Below, in pieces: positions 44,760 through 56,774 of a DNA stretch of 64,000 bases. Source of the DNA: Mytilisepta virgata (taxonomy: Eukaryota > Mollusca > Bivalvia > Mytilida > Mytilidae); contig CM051512.1 of assembly GCA_028015205.1 (NCBI GenBank), positions 26,195,139 through 26,259,138 on the forward strand, in the 5' to 3' direction. The number at the start of each line of letters is the position of its first letter. The stretch's first letter is position 1. A program made the translations under genes and the position numbers. The notes below the pieces were generated by a model, which saw nothing but the letters and a program-made list of their open reading frames with translations, did not search any database and was not told where the DNA came from.

Positions 44760-47700
44760 ATGGCGGAAAAGATGGTTAATCCTAAACAGAGTAACAAAAA
44801 CACAAAAGAGGACGATGTTCTCTCTAAGAAAACTAAAACAAGTTGTGAGGACGATGTCTCAGTGTAGTATATGAAGAAATTGAATCTTTGACTAAGAAAA
44901 AAGGGGAAAAGAGGTCGTCGAATGTGAAGACAACTCTGAGGCCAGGACTAGTCACGAGTCTGATCAACAAACTACCCCAGGAAGGGAGGGGTCAAAAGGA
45001 TTCGGACAGATGTAATCAGTCAAAATAAAGATGGGGTTTGTCGCCTTAAAACGTGTTATTGAAGCAGGTAGACTGAAAAATGTTATATACGTTTGAAAAC
45101 AGTTGACATCAGATGAAAAAATTCTAGGTATTTTAGAAAATTGTCATATTGAATTAGAAAACAATGATTTTATGTTTAAAAAATCATGCAGCTATCAGTG
45201 CAATTTCAATGCAAAAGAAACTTCAATTATACAAAAGAAAATACAAAAATTATGAGAAATCAGAGTTCTAATAGAAGTAAGAAATGATGAAGAACAATTT
45301 TTATCACCAATTGCTCTTCGGCCAAAACCTAATGGTGAATACAGAATGATACTAAATCTTAAAAAGTTCAACGAGTTTGTTCCATACCATCATGTTAAAA
45401 TGGACACTTGAAATTGCACTGAAATTAACAAAAAGAAATACTTTCATGGCCAGTATACTACAGTGAGATTGTCATGGGATAATAAAATATTTCAGTTTAC
45501 CTGCTTGCCTAATGGTCTTGCTTCAGCACAGAGATATTTTACTAAAATTATGAAACCAGTTTATGCCAGATTAAGAAATTTAGGTTATACAAAGTTTGGA
45601 TACATTGATGATAGTTTTTTGTGTGCAGACACATACTATGAATGTAAAGAAAATATTCAGGAAACAGTTTCATTAATGGAACAGTTAGGCTTCATTATAC
45701 ATCCAGAAAAATCACAATTTGAACCAACAAAAAAGATAACATTTTTAGGTAACATAATAGATTTTGAAGAAATGATTGTTACCTTACCGTGAGATAAAAA
45801 AGAACGTATTACAGAAGAATGCAAAACAATTATACATGAAAGATCAAGATAAGATAAGAAACATGGCTAAAGTAATTGGTCTTATAGCTTCAAGTTTTTC
45901 AGCCATAGAAATTGGCAACTTATTTTATAGAAACTTAGAAAAAGAAAAAAATAAGAGGCTATTAAAAAATCGAAAGGAAATTATGAACAGAGATTGTGAC
46001 ATATACATTGACTTCCTGGACAGAGCCCGGCTCCTGACAGAAAAGTTGCTCAGACGGGGTACGTCGCTCCTAAGCTGAAGTCATCCTTATTAAAGTTTTA
46101 TGGGCGTCATCATGACTTGGTTTACAGGTATGAAAAAACCGTTTGTCAAATGAAACCTGTTCCATTGATATTATCCCTTCCTAATACCTGATTTGACATG
46201 GGCAGCATAGCGGGTGTCCTGCAGGAAGCAGAGACTGCTTACTCTTCCGGAGCACCTGAGTCTACCCCCGGTTTTTGGTGGGGTCCATGTTGTTCATATC
46301 GTTTTGGTTTTTAATTGTAGTGCATGTGTTGTTTTGGTCTTGTCTTCGTTGTTCTCCGGGGTTTGTCGGTTGTTGCGATTTTTCTCTTTTTCGAATATCC
46401 CTTTATTTCTTGACTTTACTTATATGCACATAACTGAATCAATGAAAAGTGAAGTAAAATGATGGTATTTGAATATATTTAGAAATTTTAGCTATTAAGT
46501 TTGCACTTCATTCATTCAAAGAAAAAAAAAACAATCATATTAAAGTTTTAACGGATAACTCGACTACAGTTGCCTACATTCATAATATGGGAGGTACAAA
46601 ATCATTAGATTGCAATGAAATAAGTAAAAATATTTGATTGTGGTGCATCTGGTTATCCTGCTCTCATATTCCAGAAAAATTCAATATTGAAGCGGACAAA
46701 AGATCAAGTCTCTTTAATGACCAAACTGAATGGAAATTAACAGATGCATTTGTTTTTAGAAAATTACAGAAAAATGGGGTATATCTGAGATAGATTTATT
46801 TGCTTCTAGGCTCAATTTTTAAATTAAAAAATTGTGTGCCTGGAAACCAGATCAACTTGCTTCATTTATATATACACTTACTCTAAATTGGAAAGATTTT
46901 AATTATGCATATATTTTTCCACCTTTCAGTCTATTGGCTTCGTGTGTACATAAAATAAGGATGGAAAAGGCAAAGGAAATAGTCATAGCGCCTCTTTGGC
47001 CCACTCATCCGTGGTTTACAAAGTTGATGGAACTTATTATAGACAACCCGATAATTATCCCGAAACCTTGTTAAAAATTCCATATCAGGACAAAGAACAC
47101 CCGCTTCAGAAAACATTAGTTCTAATAGCTTGTCTTGTGTCCGGATATTGTATTGAAAACGAGGGTTTTCAAAACAATCAGTTAATATTATCATGTCATC
47201 CTGGAAACCTGGCACTAAAAACAATATCAGACGTTCACAAAAAGATGGTTTCAGTAATGTAGTGAAGAACAATTTAATTCAGTTCGACCAACTTTAGACA
47301 ACATATTGGGATTTAACCAGTTTATGTGAAAAGGGTTTTGGATATAGTTCTCTTAAAACAGATGAGCAATGTCAGTAATAGGATCAAAATGTGATGGACA
47401 TTTAATAGGATCGCATCCGTTGGTGATTAGGTATATGAAGGGAGTATATAATTTAAGACCAACGTTGGTTAGATATACCCATACCCACATTTCTTAAGAT
47501 TTTTCTTATCTGAGAAAACTGTCTCCAGTTAAATATGTCACCTTAAAGGATTTAACTCTTAAATTGTGTATGTTGATAGCTTTGGCATGTGCGACTAGAA
47601 CCCAGTCGATTCATCTTTTATGTGAAAATATTGTACATAAACTTACATGTAATTCGAAGTTTGTTATTGAAATTGAGGGATTATTGAAACAAAGTAGACC

Positions 47701-48064
47701 TGGATATAGGAACCCACAAATTCATTTGAAAGCTTACCTCCAGATAGGAGGCTTTGTGTGTTTACAAAACATTTACGTCAAGACAGGTCTAAAATACTAA
47801 TACAGTTATCTTAAGCCATACAAAGATGTCCGTAAAGATGCAGCTGCAGGATGGATAAAACAGTTCTACATAGATCAGGCATAGATACGAAAATTTATGG
47901 TTCCCATAGTGTTCGAGCAGCCTCGACTTCTGAGCAAATTAAAGACACTTCCAGTCCAAGAGATACTTGAAAAAGCAGGATGGTCAAACGAACGGACATT
48001 TTCCAGGTTTTATGATAAGAAAATATTGACTGATGATCCGTTTGTGTCAGCTGTCCTCCAATAA
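44760..48064 (+). pseudogene. DIRS-like tyrosine-recombinase retrotransposon, degenerate
   Basis: Order is gag-like start (ATG 44760, MAEKMVNPKQ), reverse transcriptase, RNase H, then tyrosine recombinase, as in DIRS. RT: LRPKPNGEYRMILNLKKFN, FQFTCLPNGLASAQRYFTK and FGYIDDSFL with the YxDD site (45598-45618). RNase H: VLTDNSTTVAYIHNMGGTKS near 46545 and HIPEKFNIEADKRS. A domain with APLWPTHPWFTKLM follows near 46990. Recombinase: CATRTQS with the first catalytic Arg (near 47595), GSHSVRAAS with His-x-x-Arg (near 47905) and AGWSNERTFSRFYDKK with the terminal Tyr. Multiple stops and frameshifts, and a foreign fragment at 46000-46470 replaces about 100 residues. Inactive. Confidence 0.88.
46000..46470 (+). 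repeat. Penelope-like 3'-end fragment inside the DIRS element
   Basis: Encodes DRARLLTEKLLRRG, then a shifted KSSLLKFYGRHHDLVYRYE, followed by non-coding 'GGAGCACCTGAGTCTACCCC' and GT-rich text. It matches 56225-56665. DIRS sequence stops at KEKNKRLLKNR and resumes at YLEILAIKFALHSF. Confidence 0.7.
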
Positions 48065-48179
48065 TTTGAAGTAATTTATGAAAGTACATAATTATGGAGA
48101 AGTATAAACATCTTGCTAAAACGTTGGTTTTTGTCATTTGCTTTAAAGTCTCATTTAATCCAGGAAGTGATATGACGTA

Positions 48180-48530
48180 ATAGAATTACAAAATTAAACG
48201 AGACTCACCTTGGTTAGAGGAGAAGTTTGATTGGGATTCTATGAGTCATAGAATCACTGTAGGGATTAAATGACTCACACCCTCCCTACATGAGTTGGGT
48301 GAGTCTCGTATAATAGAGTATAAAATACTTCATAAAGCCATTACTATATAAAGGAAAGCAGTATATGGCTATAAACACAAAATGACACTAACCTTCTTTA
48401 AAAGTTGATAAGTTACACATCCGCAAACACGATCTCATTTAATCCCTACAGTGATTCTATGAGTCATAGAATCCCAATCAAACTTCGAATTTAACGAAGG
48501 TAAGTTTCGTTTAATTTTGTAATTTATTTC
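48180..48530. repeat. Inverted repeat, about 90-bp arms
   Basis: GATTGGGATTCTATGAGTCA with ATCACTGTAGGGATTAAATG (48230-48270) is mirrored at 48435-48485, and AATTACAAAATTAAACGA mirrors 48505-48525. It lies 120 bp past the DIRS recombinase and could be the complex inverted terminus of that element (inference). Confidence 0.7.
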
Positions 48531-49609
48531 ATCAGATATATCAAAATCAGACATTGCAAAAAATTATTTGCGCAAAAACCGTTTCAATCGAGCTCTAAAT
48601 CAGCTTGGTTTGTCGTAAGTAATAGTAAGGCTTTATGCATATGACTCGGGTAAATTGTCTAGCTAAGTCAATTCTTAGCAAAATCTTAGTTTAAGAAACA
48701 CTTAACAATTAATATGTTTTATTCATACGGGCATTCAATCGGAAAATTAAATGTTCTACAGCAAAGTAAATGCAAAGTAAACAATGACACAAAATATGAC
48801 ACAACATATTTACACAATATTAGAGTCTGTTGACGGTTATATACGAAATATTTGCCAGGTCTGAGTAACATATTACTCTGACCTTCACGTTAATCATAGA
48901 GGCGGAAAATAAAGGCGAATATTTATCAAATTCGTTGACGTACATTTTGTACGATAGTCATATGGATCGAAACGGCGTCCGAGGATAATTTAAGATCATG
49001 AGATTCCAAAGCAAATTGAGGGATATAGGAATCATAGGAGTTTGCATACCTTCTCCCTTATACTTTGTCACTCGAAAAAAAATTGAACACATGCCATTTG
49101 CTGAAATATTGTGATATTGCGTTTATTTATTTCACAGCATGAAGAAAAAACTGAATGTATTTTTGACTATGGAAGTCGGTTGTAGCATAGAAAAAGGGGA
49201 CGCAAAAATCTAAATCTAATCACCATGTTCCTATGGTTATAGCTCCTTATATCGGGTGTAAAGTTGTAGGTGTCGAACTATAAAGTATTCAAATCGTGGT
49301 GGATGCCAAAATTCCAAATGAAAATTTTTGCGAATGCTAAAGAACATGCAGGATAAAAGTTATAAAAGGGGGCGTAAGGAAAAAGCAAAAACCTACCTTT
49401 TAATCTTTGTTATTTCTCTATTTGAATAAATTTCATTTCATCTATAATTAAATATACTTAAACAGTTGAATAACACTAGACAACACTAGACAACTGCTGT
49501 CAGCTTTTATACTATTTACTTGATTAAAATCAATTTATCGCAGGTGAAATTACTTTGAACAATAGATAAATACAAATCAATGGTTACTATATAATTATAA
49601 AATCTTACA
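48531..49609. other. No gene seen
   Basis: AT-rich, no coding region or recognised repeat. A 10-bp direct repeat (CAACACTAGA) occurs twice near 49475. Confidence 0.4.
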
Positions 49610-49740
49610 TCGCAAGCAAAATTTTACATCTACATTCGAGATAACTACGTCTTCAAATTTCTCGCCAAGGCTCGAATTTGAAGGTTTAACTATTTCGACT
49701 TGGAAATATGATAATACATTGCTCGCGATGTAAGATTCTG
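49610..49740. repeat. Imperfect palindrome
   Basis: AATCTTACATCGC mirrors GCGATGTAAGATT, and CTTCAAATTTCTCGCC mirrors GGCTCGAATTTGAAG. Confidence 0.75.
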
Positions 49741-49839
49741 TGTCTATTATTCTTTCAGTTTTGAATTAGCCGTAAAATTACTAATAATACATAATTCTCC
49801 ATGACCTACGTCACACGTATACATATTTAGCAACTGGTT

Positions 49840-50610
49840 TAGTTTTCGAGCAGAATAACCTCTTGGCAATATTATAGCTGGTCGGCTACCTATAGAAGGG
49901 TATATACTTTCACAAACGTTGCTATACTAGGACTTATCCCGTCTGCAAACCCAAAATGTAAACCCTCTGTTAAAGAGGCTTCTGAATTGTGTGAAAAGTT
50001 GCCCTCAGAAGGAATATACACATGGTATACTTACCTTGCTGATATCTTAACAGAATTAAATATAAATCCAGAAATACTTACAACTGCACAAGATACATGT
50101 ACAGCCATTAATAACACAAAAAAAAAACAAATTAAATCTTGCTGCAATGACTTTTTCAATAAATTATTGGAAAAGAAGATAAAGGACTTACTAGATGAAA
50201 GTAATAACAATTTTCTATATAAAACCTTAAAGGTCAAATTGAACCAAGAATTCTACATAAAACATAATCATTCTGACTCCAGAAAACTATTAAGTAAATT
50301 TAGAATTAGCGAACACACTCTTTAAATAGAATAGGGTAGACATCTTAAGATCCCTAGAGATCAAATGTTCTGCAAGTTCTGCAATGAGATAGAGGATGAA
50401 AAACACTTCTTTCTCAAATGCCCTAAATATAACTCCACTAGGAAGAATTATTTTGACTTTTTGAAAAACAGTCCTGAATGGGATGATACTGAAATAAATG
50501 ACATAATAAAACTTAAAATAATACTAAACCCCACATCTCACAGTCAAATTAAAAAGTTTATTAGACAGTTCGGTGTCATCCTGGTCTGCCAACATTTAAT
50601 TACATGTTAA
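49840..50610 (+). pseudogene. LINE C-terminal remnant
   Basis: Two frames separated by a TAA near 50323. The first has ASELCEKLPSEGIYTWYTYL, then a Lys-rich helical stretch and LSKFRISEHTL. The second has MFCKFCNEIEDEKHFFLKCP with a C..C...H....C arrangement, then FFLKCPKYNSTRKNYFDFLK. This is the end of a LINE reverse-transcriptase protein, comparable to the part at 38100-38400. The first 195 bp recur inverted at 55803-55995. No RT catalytic part is present. Confidence 0.75.
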
Positions 50611-50794
50611 GATAAACACAGGTGTTTTTGTTTTTTTTAGTAATTAAAGTCTATATCATATTTGTGTAATTTTTACCTAAATTACAAATGCAAAAGAAAA
50701 AGAAAATATACGAAAACATTGATACAATAAGAGAAACAATGTAAGATTAGCCATTAATCATAACTTAAAAAATAATTGATCCCAAGCTTTATAA

Positions 50795-51240
50795 GTGAAC
50801 AGTTTTATCCTGATCTACTCCACTACTGACAACCTGAGACATCTTGCTGCTGCAGACACAATCTTCTGCGAGGCTGACAATGTACCAGACACAACAGTAT
50901 TTACCGACTATGTTACAGAGTTTTGGGTCGAAGGGAATCGTTTTCTTTGGAATCACTACCAGACCGAAGGACCCCGCACCACAAATCACAACAAGATAAA
51001 GAAGAAACTTCGCCGAGCCAACCCAAACATCTACGAGATCGTACAACTACTTTAACAGACCCAAGCAGTTACAGAATGTACAATCATCCAGTATGCAGCA
51101 GGAGGAGCACGCCAACCAAAAGACTAAAATGCAAGCAGATAGACACTCGACTTAATGCACTGAAAGACAGATATCAGCAGGGGCTCATCAACTTGATCGA
51201 ATACGCAGACGCAGCATCTCATCTTCTCCATATTGAGTGA
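50795..51240 (+). pseudogene. MULE-type transposase remnant
   Basis: Begins ILIYSTTDNLRHLAAADTIF, jumps without the catalytic middle to YVTEFWVEGNRFLWNHYQTE and GPRTTNH, then RRANPNIYEIVQLL. A frameshift near 51050-51110 leads to KQIDTRLNALKDRYQQGLIN and LIEYADAASHLL. The order of these blocks fits MULE-domain transposases of animal genomes. Most of the core, with at least two catalytic acidic residues, is deleted. It may be a relic of the system that moved the family B MITEs (inference). Confidence 0.75.
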
Positions 51241-51870
51241 GAATACAATGAAAAATGAGTTATTATTTTATGCAAGTTATTATCCATTGCACATGTATGT
51301 TGAAAATGTTTGTAATGTTATTCTGTTGTAAAATTATCTAATCAAACTGATATTGAAATATTTAAATTATAACATTGTTTTATTTCTTTTGCACTTTCAA
51401 AGACATGTACAATACAGAGACAATTATAATATGTGAAGTTCAAAATATCAACGTTGAAACAGTATATATTTCAACACAAAATGATATTTGACTAAATTTT
51501 CTTTCAACATTTTAATCTATTTTCTTAGGCTAAAATAAAAAAAATATATCATGTATATCATGTGCTATGATACATTGGGTCACTCACTACATTGCACTAC
51601 ATTACACTATATGCAAAAACATAGAATTATAGCATACAAATCTTGAACAGACTATAGTTTACCTTGCTCATTAAGCCCATTGTCTTTTTATTGTACACCC
51701 TTATTAAATGTTGGCAAACCAGGATTAAACTCATTAGAACTGAGGACGGGAGACCCAAAACTTTAATTTTGACTGATGTTTTAATGTTATATTGATTAAT
51801 TTGATGTATGTTTGATTTATTTCTTTTGTTTGTCACAAATCATATATTTGATTTCTACGGAACCCCGTTA
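51241..51870. other. No gene seen
   Basis: AT-rich, no coding region recognised. Confidence 0.4.
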
Positions 51871-52240
51871 TCTTGATTTATTATATCGTTATTTCAATTT
51901 ATTATATCGTTATCTCGATTTATGATATCGTTATCTCGGTTTAATATCATCGTTATCTAGATTTAAGATATCGTTATCTCAATTTATTGTATCGTTATCT
52001 CGATTTATTGCATCGTTATCTCGGTTTACTATATTGTTATTTTGATGCAATATTGTTAGTTAAATACGTGTGCACTACCAATCCAAACAAATACCCATTT
52101 AAGTTCGCCATGAACAGATAATTTCTAAGTCATCATGGATAATTTATAATTCCTTAATAGTCGAGAAAATCATCTCATAGTTGTTCAGTGTTTCGGTTTA
52201 GGTTTTAAGAACCAATGCATATCCTCATCAGGCACCCCTG
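51871..52240 (+). repeat. Repeat F with ATCGTTATCTCGATTTAT minisatellite, copy 1
   Basis: About eight units of a roughly 20-bp motif (TATATCGTTATCTCGATTTA), then 'TATTGTTAGTTAAATAC' and 'TTCAGTGTTTCGGTTTAGG', 'TAAGAACCAATGCATA.CCTCATC'. A second copy lies at 52870-54100. Confidence 0.85.
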
Positions 52241-52869
52241 GCCTTTTATTCATAAAGAAGACATGAAAATGTGTTGCCGCCAATCACACATCACTATTAT
52301 ATTTCAATGGAAGAGGAATGGGGTACGACACCGGTCGTCTCTTTCCATAAAAAGTGTCTTATATTTATTTCGTTCAAAATAATTGTACTTATATATAGAT
52401 AATTTATTTAAGTGTAGCTGATGTGAGATAATGTTGTATATTTTCATGTCTTTTATATGCAATAATAGGCAATCTATTAAAGATTCTGTTGCTCTCTTCA
52501 TCATTTTGGATATAAAACCAATGCTTCTTGATAGTATGACGGACGGATGGACGTAAACAATCGCAATATAACCGAACTTTCTTCGAATGTGCTGGAATAC
52601 AGAGTCAGTTTATTCCTAAAGAAAATTATATGAGATATCTTATTAACTATATACGATATCTTATAAAGTATATATGATATCTTATATAAGAAATATTTAT
52701 AGATAAAGTTTATTAGATATCTTGAAGTTAGAATAAATAGTAAAACGGCTTGCCATATGCACCTGTTGTTTTCATGATAAAAATAATCTTCTAATCAATA
52801 CAAGCGGTAACAGATTTTACTCTGCAGACAGTTTATCGACTGAAGGGATATCGGAGAAAAAATTGCAAA
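52241..52869. other. Repeat F continuation and remnants
   Basis: 52241-52510 resembles 54090-54260 ('AAGACATGAAAATGTGTT.CCGCC', 'GAGGAATGGGGTA.GACAC'). 52545-52600 is a remnant of the CCCCGCACTT repeat in reverse. A run of 'GATATCTTAT' words lies at 52630-52720. No gene. Confidence 0.5.
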
Positions 52870-54100
52870 AAGTACGGAGCCCCGCAGGGTACACGACAAG
52901 AAAAAAAATTATATCGTTATCTCGATTTATGATATCGTTATCACGATTTATGATATCGTTATCTCGATTTATTATATCGTTATATCGATTTATTATATTG
53001 TTATCTCAATTAATGATATCGTTATCTCGATTTATTATATCGTTATCTTGGTTTATTAGCTCACCTGGCCCGTCGTCGTCGTCGTAAACGTTCTTTTAAA
53101 GATCTTCTCTGAAACCAATGGGCCAATTGGAACAAAAGTTGGCTGCAATGGTCCTTAGATGGTCCTCTTTCAGAATTATATCCGATGACCGCGGCTGTCG
53201 TGCAAGATGGCCACCAGAGCCGAACTTAGTTTAACATAGGACCCTATGTGAAATTTACTTAGAGATCGTCTTGTCTGAAACAAAAACAACGCGGCCAATT
53301 GGAACAAAAGTTGGCAGCAATTGTCCTTAGGTAGTCCTCCTTTAGATCTGTATCCGATTACCGCGCCCGTCATTTAAGATGGCCACCAGAGCCGAACTTA
53401 GTTTAACACAGGACTCTATGGGAAATTTACTTCAAGATATTTTTGTCTGCAAGCACTTGGCCAATGAAACAAAAATAAGCACCAATGGTCCTTAGGTGGT
53501 CCTCTTTCAGACGTATATTCGATGACCCCTTCCATCATCCAAGATGACCGCCAGAGTCGAAGATAGTTTAACATAGGACCCTATGTGAAAATTACTTAAA
53601 GATCTTCTCGTCTGAAGCCACTTGGCCAATTGGAACAAAACTCGGCAGCAATGGTCTTTAGTTGGTCCTCTTTCGGGAGTATATCCGATGTTCCTGTCCA
53701 TCATCCAAGATGGCTGTCAGAAATGAACTTATTTTAACATAGGACCTAATGTGAAAGTTCACTGAATGATCTTCTCGTTTAAAAACCAGTGGGCCAATTG
53801 GAACTTGACAGCAATTTTTCAGGCTGCCAGTCAAGATGGACATAGTCCAGGTGAGCGATACATGCTTCTAGGAGCCTCAAAATTGTTATTTCGATGCAAT
53901 ATTGTTAGTTAAATACCTGTCCACTAACAATCCAAACAAATACGCTATTAGGTTCAATATTAGCAAATAATTTCTAAGTTTATTACCATTTATATCATTT
54001 ATAATTTATAATTCGAATAGTACTAGTCGAGTCATAGTTGTTCAGTGTTTCAGTTAAGGTTTTAAGAACCAAGGCATACCCTCATCTATAAAAAAGACAT
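52870..54100 (+). repeat. Repeat F, copy 2, split by an AGCTCACC element
   Basis: Minisatellite 52905-53057 (TATATCGTTATCTCGATTTA type, about eight units) is separated from 'TTGTTATTTCGATGCAATAT' at 53881 by an AGCTCACC element. Copy 1 has the two parts joined (near 52030-52050). Confidence 0.85.
53058..53878 (+). mobile_element. AGCTCACC-family element, four-module copy
   Basis: Starts AGCTCACCTGGCCCGTCGTC and ends TCCAGGTGAGCGATACATGC then GGAGCCTC. Four modules with the AAGATGGCC-type motif near 53206, 53379, 53543 and 53709. Inserted in repeat F; the empty site is near 52035. Confidence 0.88.
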
Positions 54101-55019
54101 GAAAATGTGTTTCCGCCAATAACATAACTATTATATTTTAATATAAGAGGAATGGGGTAAGACACTGATGCTCTCTTTGAATAAAAAAAAGTCATGAAAG
54201 TGTCTTGCAGGTATTTAGTTTAAAAAAAAAATCTTTTATATAGATACTTTATTTAAGTGTATTCTGTGAGACAATCTTTGATATTTTTATAAACACAAAC
54301 AACAAAATGGGTAACAGGAAAGTCATCAATAACATACAAATCAATCAAAGCAACCAAACTGACAAAACGCCGGACAAAAAATAAAAGTGTACAAAACACA
54401 AACATGAACACAACAGAGCGTCAGAATAGTCTAACTTGGTACAGACACTAAATAGTGGCGGGGTTAAACCGGTTTAATGGGTACCAAACCTCCCACTTTT
54501 TCTATTATGACAGTCTGGTTTATAAAACACACTATAAAAACCAATTCATTATGATTACCAACAAGGTCATCGCTTGCTAGAAATGAAAATTAGAGTGGAG
54601 GGTTTAACATTAAAACTAGCTAAGGCTCTCATAGCTGCAGGTGGGATACTTCCCTTTACTGAACGAAAAAATCTGAAATAAAAATTTCCATAAAGGGTTT
54701 AATGGTATCTTGTCATAGAGTTCAATAGAAATGGGCAGTATTCGTGAGAGGCCATTATGAATTTAAAGTCTTCAAACCATTGGGAGAGAGGGCAATTTTT
54801 ACAGAATTACACATAATTTCATATTTGTAGCCCTTACTGTGAAAAAATGTTATGTAACTCCCAAGTTTCTGTGGGTTACTAGCGAGACTTCTGCATTTAT
54901 TCACGCTATTGCAGTAGAAACTAGGTTAGGAAAATCCGTTCATGATAAGTGCTTTTCTGGAAGCTGGATATTTAGATGAAAGATGTTGATATCTATTATA
55001 AAACCGTTTAAAAGCATTA
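54101..55019. other. Repeat debris, no gene seen
   Basis: Contains a fragment at 54285-54450 shared with 40795-40927 and 'GGCGGGGTTAAACCGGTTTA' near 54456. The rest has no recognised content. Confidence 0.4.
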
Positions 55020-55800
55020 AGCAGCATATACATTTTTTTAGTAATCGTATGGTTTCGTTCGTTAATCTTCTAGCCGAGAGCATATTCGTGCAAAACGTAC
55101 AGGCTGTGATATGTACACTCTATACGATGGTACCAAAGGCACACCTCCAAAGGGGAAGCTAGTAATTGGAAAATTAAAATCGTCCCTTTTGTCATAAATT
55201 TTAGTACGTATCTCTCCATTTTCGATATGTATAGTAAGATCTAAAAAAGAACAGCATTTATTTATTAGCTTTGTTCAAATTTAGCTCTTTTGGATGTATG
55301 TCTTTTGCATATTTAAGAAACTAGGGGTTATCAACAGTAAGTATATCATCAAGATACCTGCAATTATTGTTATAAATGTCAATTAATTTATCATGATTCT
55401 GTATTTTACACTTAAGGACTTTTTTCATGTATAACAATATAAAAATAAGTCGGCAATAAGAGTTTGTACCCATAGGAATCCCAATGATCTGTCGATACAC
55501 AGTATTGCCAAAAACGAAGAAATAATTTTTGAACATTTATAAGATGGATTATAGAATGAAGCAAAAGCACATTTTTGATAAATCTTATGTAACTGAGAAG
55601 TAGGAATGGAACAAAATCTGATAAACCATGTCGCCCATTATTTTTAAATATTGTCTGTAGATCTTTAAGGTTAACAGTAGAATGACGTTGATGATGCATA
55701 TTATGGTTTGTTCTTTTGCCATGCAACGGTCGTGGGCGTAGTCGAGGACTCATTATGACTAGTTATTATTATTCTTCTTTCTTCAGTAGCTGTTTTTTTT
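55020..55800 (-). pseudogene. Penelope-like reverse transcriptase, degenerate
   Basis: On the - strand: FGNTVYRQIIGIPMGTN and NCRYLDDILTVDNP with the catalytic YxDD (about 55325-55510), then blocks equivalent to KIYDKRDDF and VYISQPVRFARICS downstream to about 55040. Stops and frameshifts occur throughout. Same family as 43396-43845, which supplies the missing blocks in another copy. At about 55801 it is joined to a LINE fragment through an A-rich stretch. Confidence 0.7.
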
Positions 55801-55802
55801 GC

Positions 55803-55995
55803 AAGGTAAGTATACAATGTGTATATTCCTTCTGAGTGCATCTTTTTACACATTTCAGAAGCCTCTATTAATAGAGGGTTTACATTTTGGGTTTCCAGAC
55901 CGGAAAAGTATAGCAATGTTTGTGAGAGTATATACTCTTCTACAGGGAGCCGACCCAGCTATAATCTTGCCAAGATTTTATTTTGCTCGAAAACG
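55803..55995 (-). repeat. LINE fragment, inverted relative of 49840-50036
   Basis: Shares ACTTACCTTGC at one edge, 'GGAATATACACA.TGTATAC', 'GTAAACCCTCT.TTAA.AGAGG' and 'GCTATAAT.TTGCCAAGA' with 49840-50036. Encodes EASEMCKKMHSEGIYTLYTYL. Confidence 0.8.
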
Positions 55996-56224
55996 TTAAA
56001 TAGCAATGGCTGGTCGCGCTCGTAATAAAAAAGATGGCTGCGCTTATAGTTATAGATATTTTATTTATCTATACAACGACATTGAATATTAAAAGGACTG
56101 GTTCATTTTTTTAATGTCAAAACAACAAACTTGTATTTATAACTTCTAGGATAATGTTTTTACGACTGTATTTCTTATAAAGTCTCTATCAGTATAAAAA
56201 AGGTCAATGATACTATCACATAAA

Positions 56225-56665
56225 ATGTTTAATTAAACGGATGATTTTTCAATATTACTTTCGACAAAGACGATTACTGCTGCCACAACAGCTTCATAAC
56301 CAGGGTTTTATCGGGGATATGGATAAGTTGATGTCATCACTTAGGAAATTTTACGGTCGTCATCACGAATTGGTTGACCGTTACAGTTTTCCCATATCTA
56401 AATTGATGTTTGACCTGTGCCCACTGTCGTAACATTTGTGACTACCACCGGATTGACTTTGTTGAACTTCACGACGGATGCCGTATACGAAGTAGGAACT
56501 GTTTACCCTCCGGAGCACCTGTGTTCACTCCTGGTTTTTATAGGAGTTCGTGTTGTTCATTTAGTTTTCAGTGTTTATTTGTATTTGTCTTCCCGGGTTT
56601 TGTCTTTCTAATGGATTGCTCCTTAGTTATATTTTCCTCTTTAAAATTAATGTAAGCTTGACCTT
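56225..56665 (+). repeat. Penelope-like 3'-end fragment
   Basis: Reads RLLLPQQLHNQGF then SSLRKFYGRHHELVDRY, followed by 'GGAGCACCTGTGTTCACTCC', GT-rich text and TTAAAATTAATGTAAGC. Same block as 46000-46470; 5'-truncated. Confidence 0.65.
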
Positions 56666-56774
56666 CCCGTCAGAGAATACGATATAGCAGCGTTCCTCTA
56701 CTGATTCATATGGTCAATGTTTATGCATAATTTTAATAATAACATACTAATATTAGATACAGTAAATTTATACT

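Noticed and set aside
46214..46655. Short frames in GT-rich text as membrane proteins
   Set aside because: They lie in the non-coding 3' portion of a Penelope-like fragment also present at 56225-56665.
52863..53087. Hydrophobic ISLSRF repeat protein
   Set aside because: It is a translation of the ATCGTTATCTCGATTTAT minisatellite.
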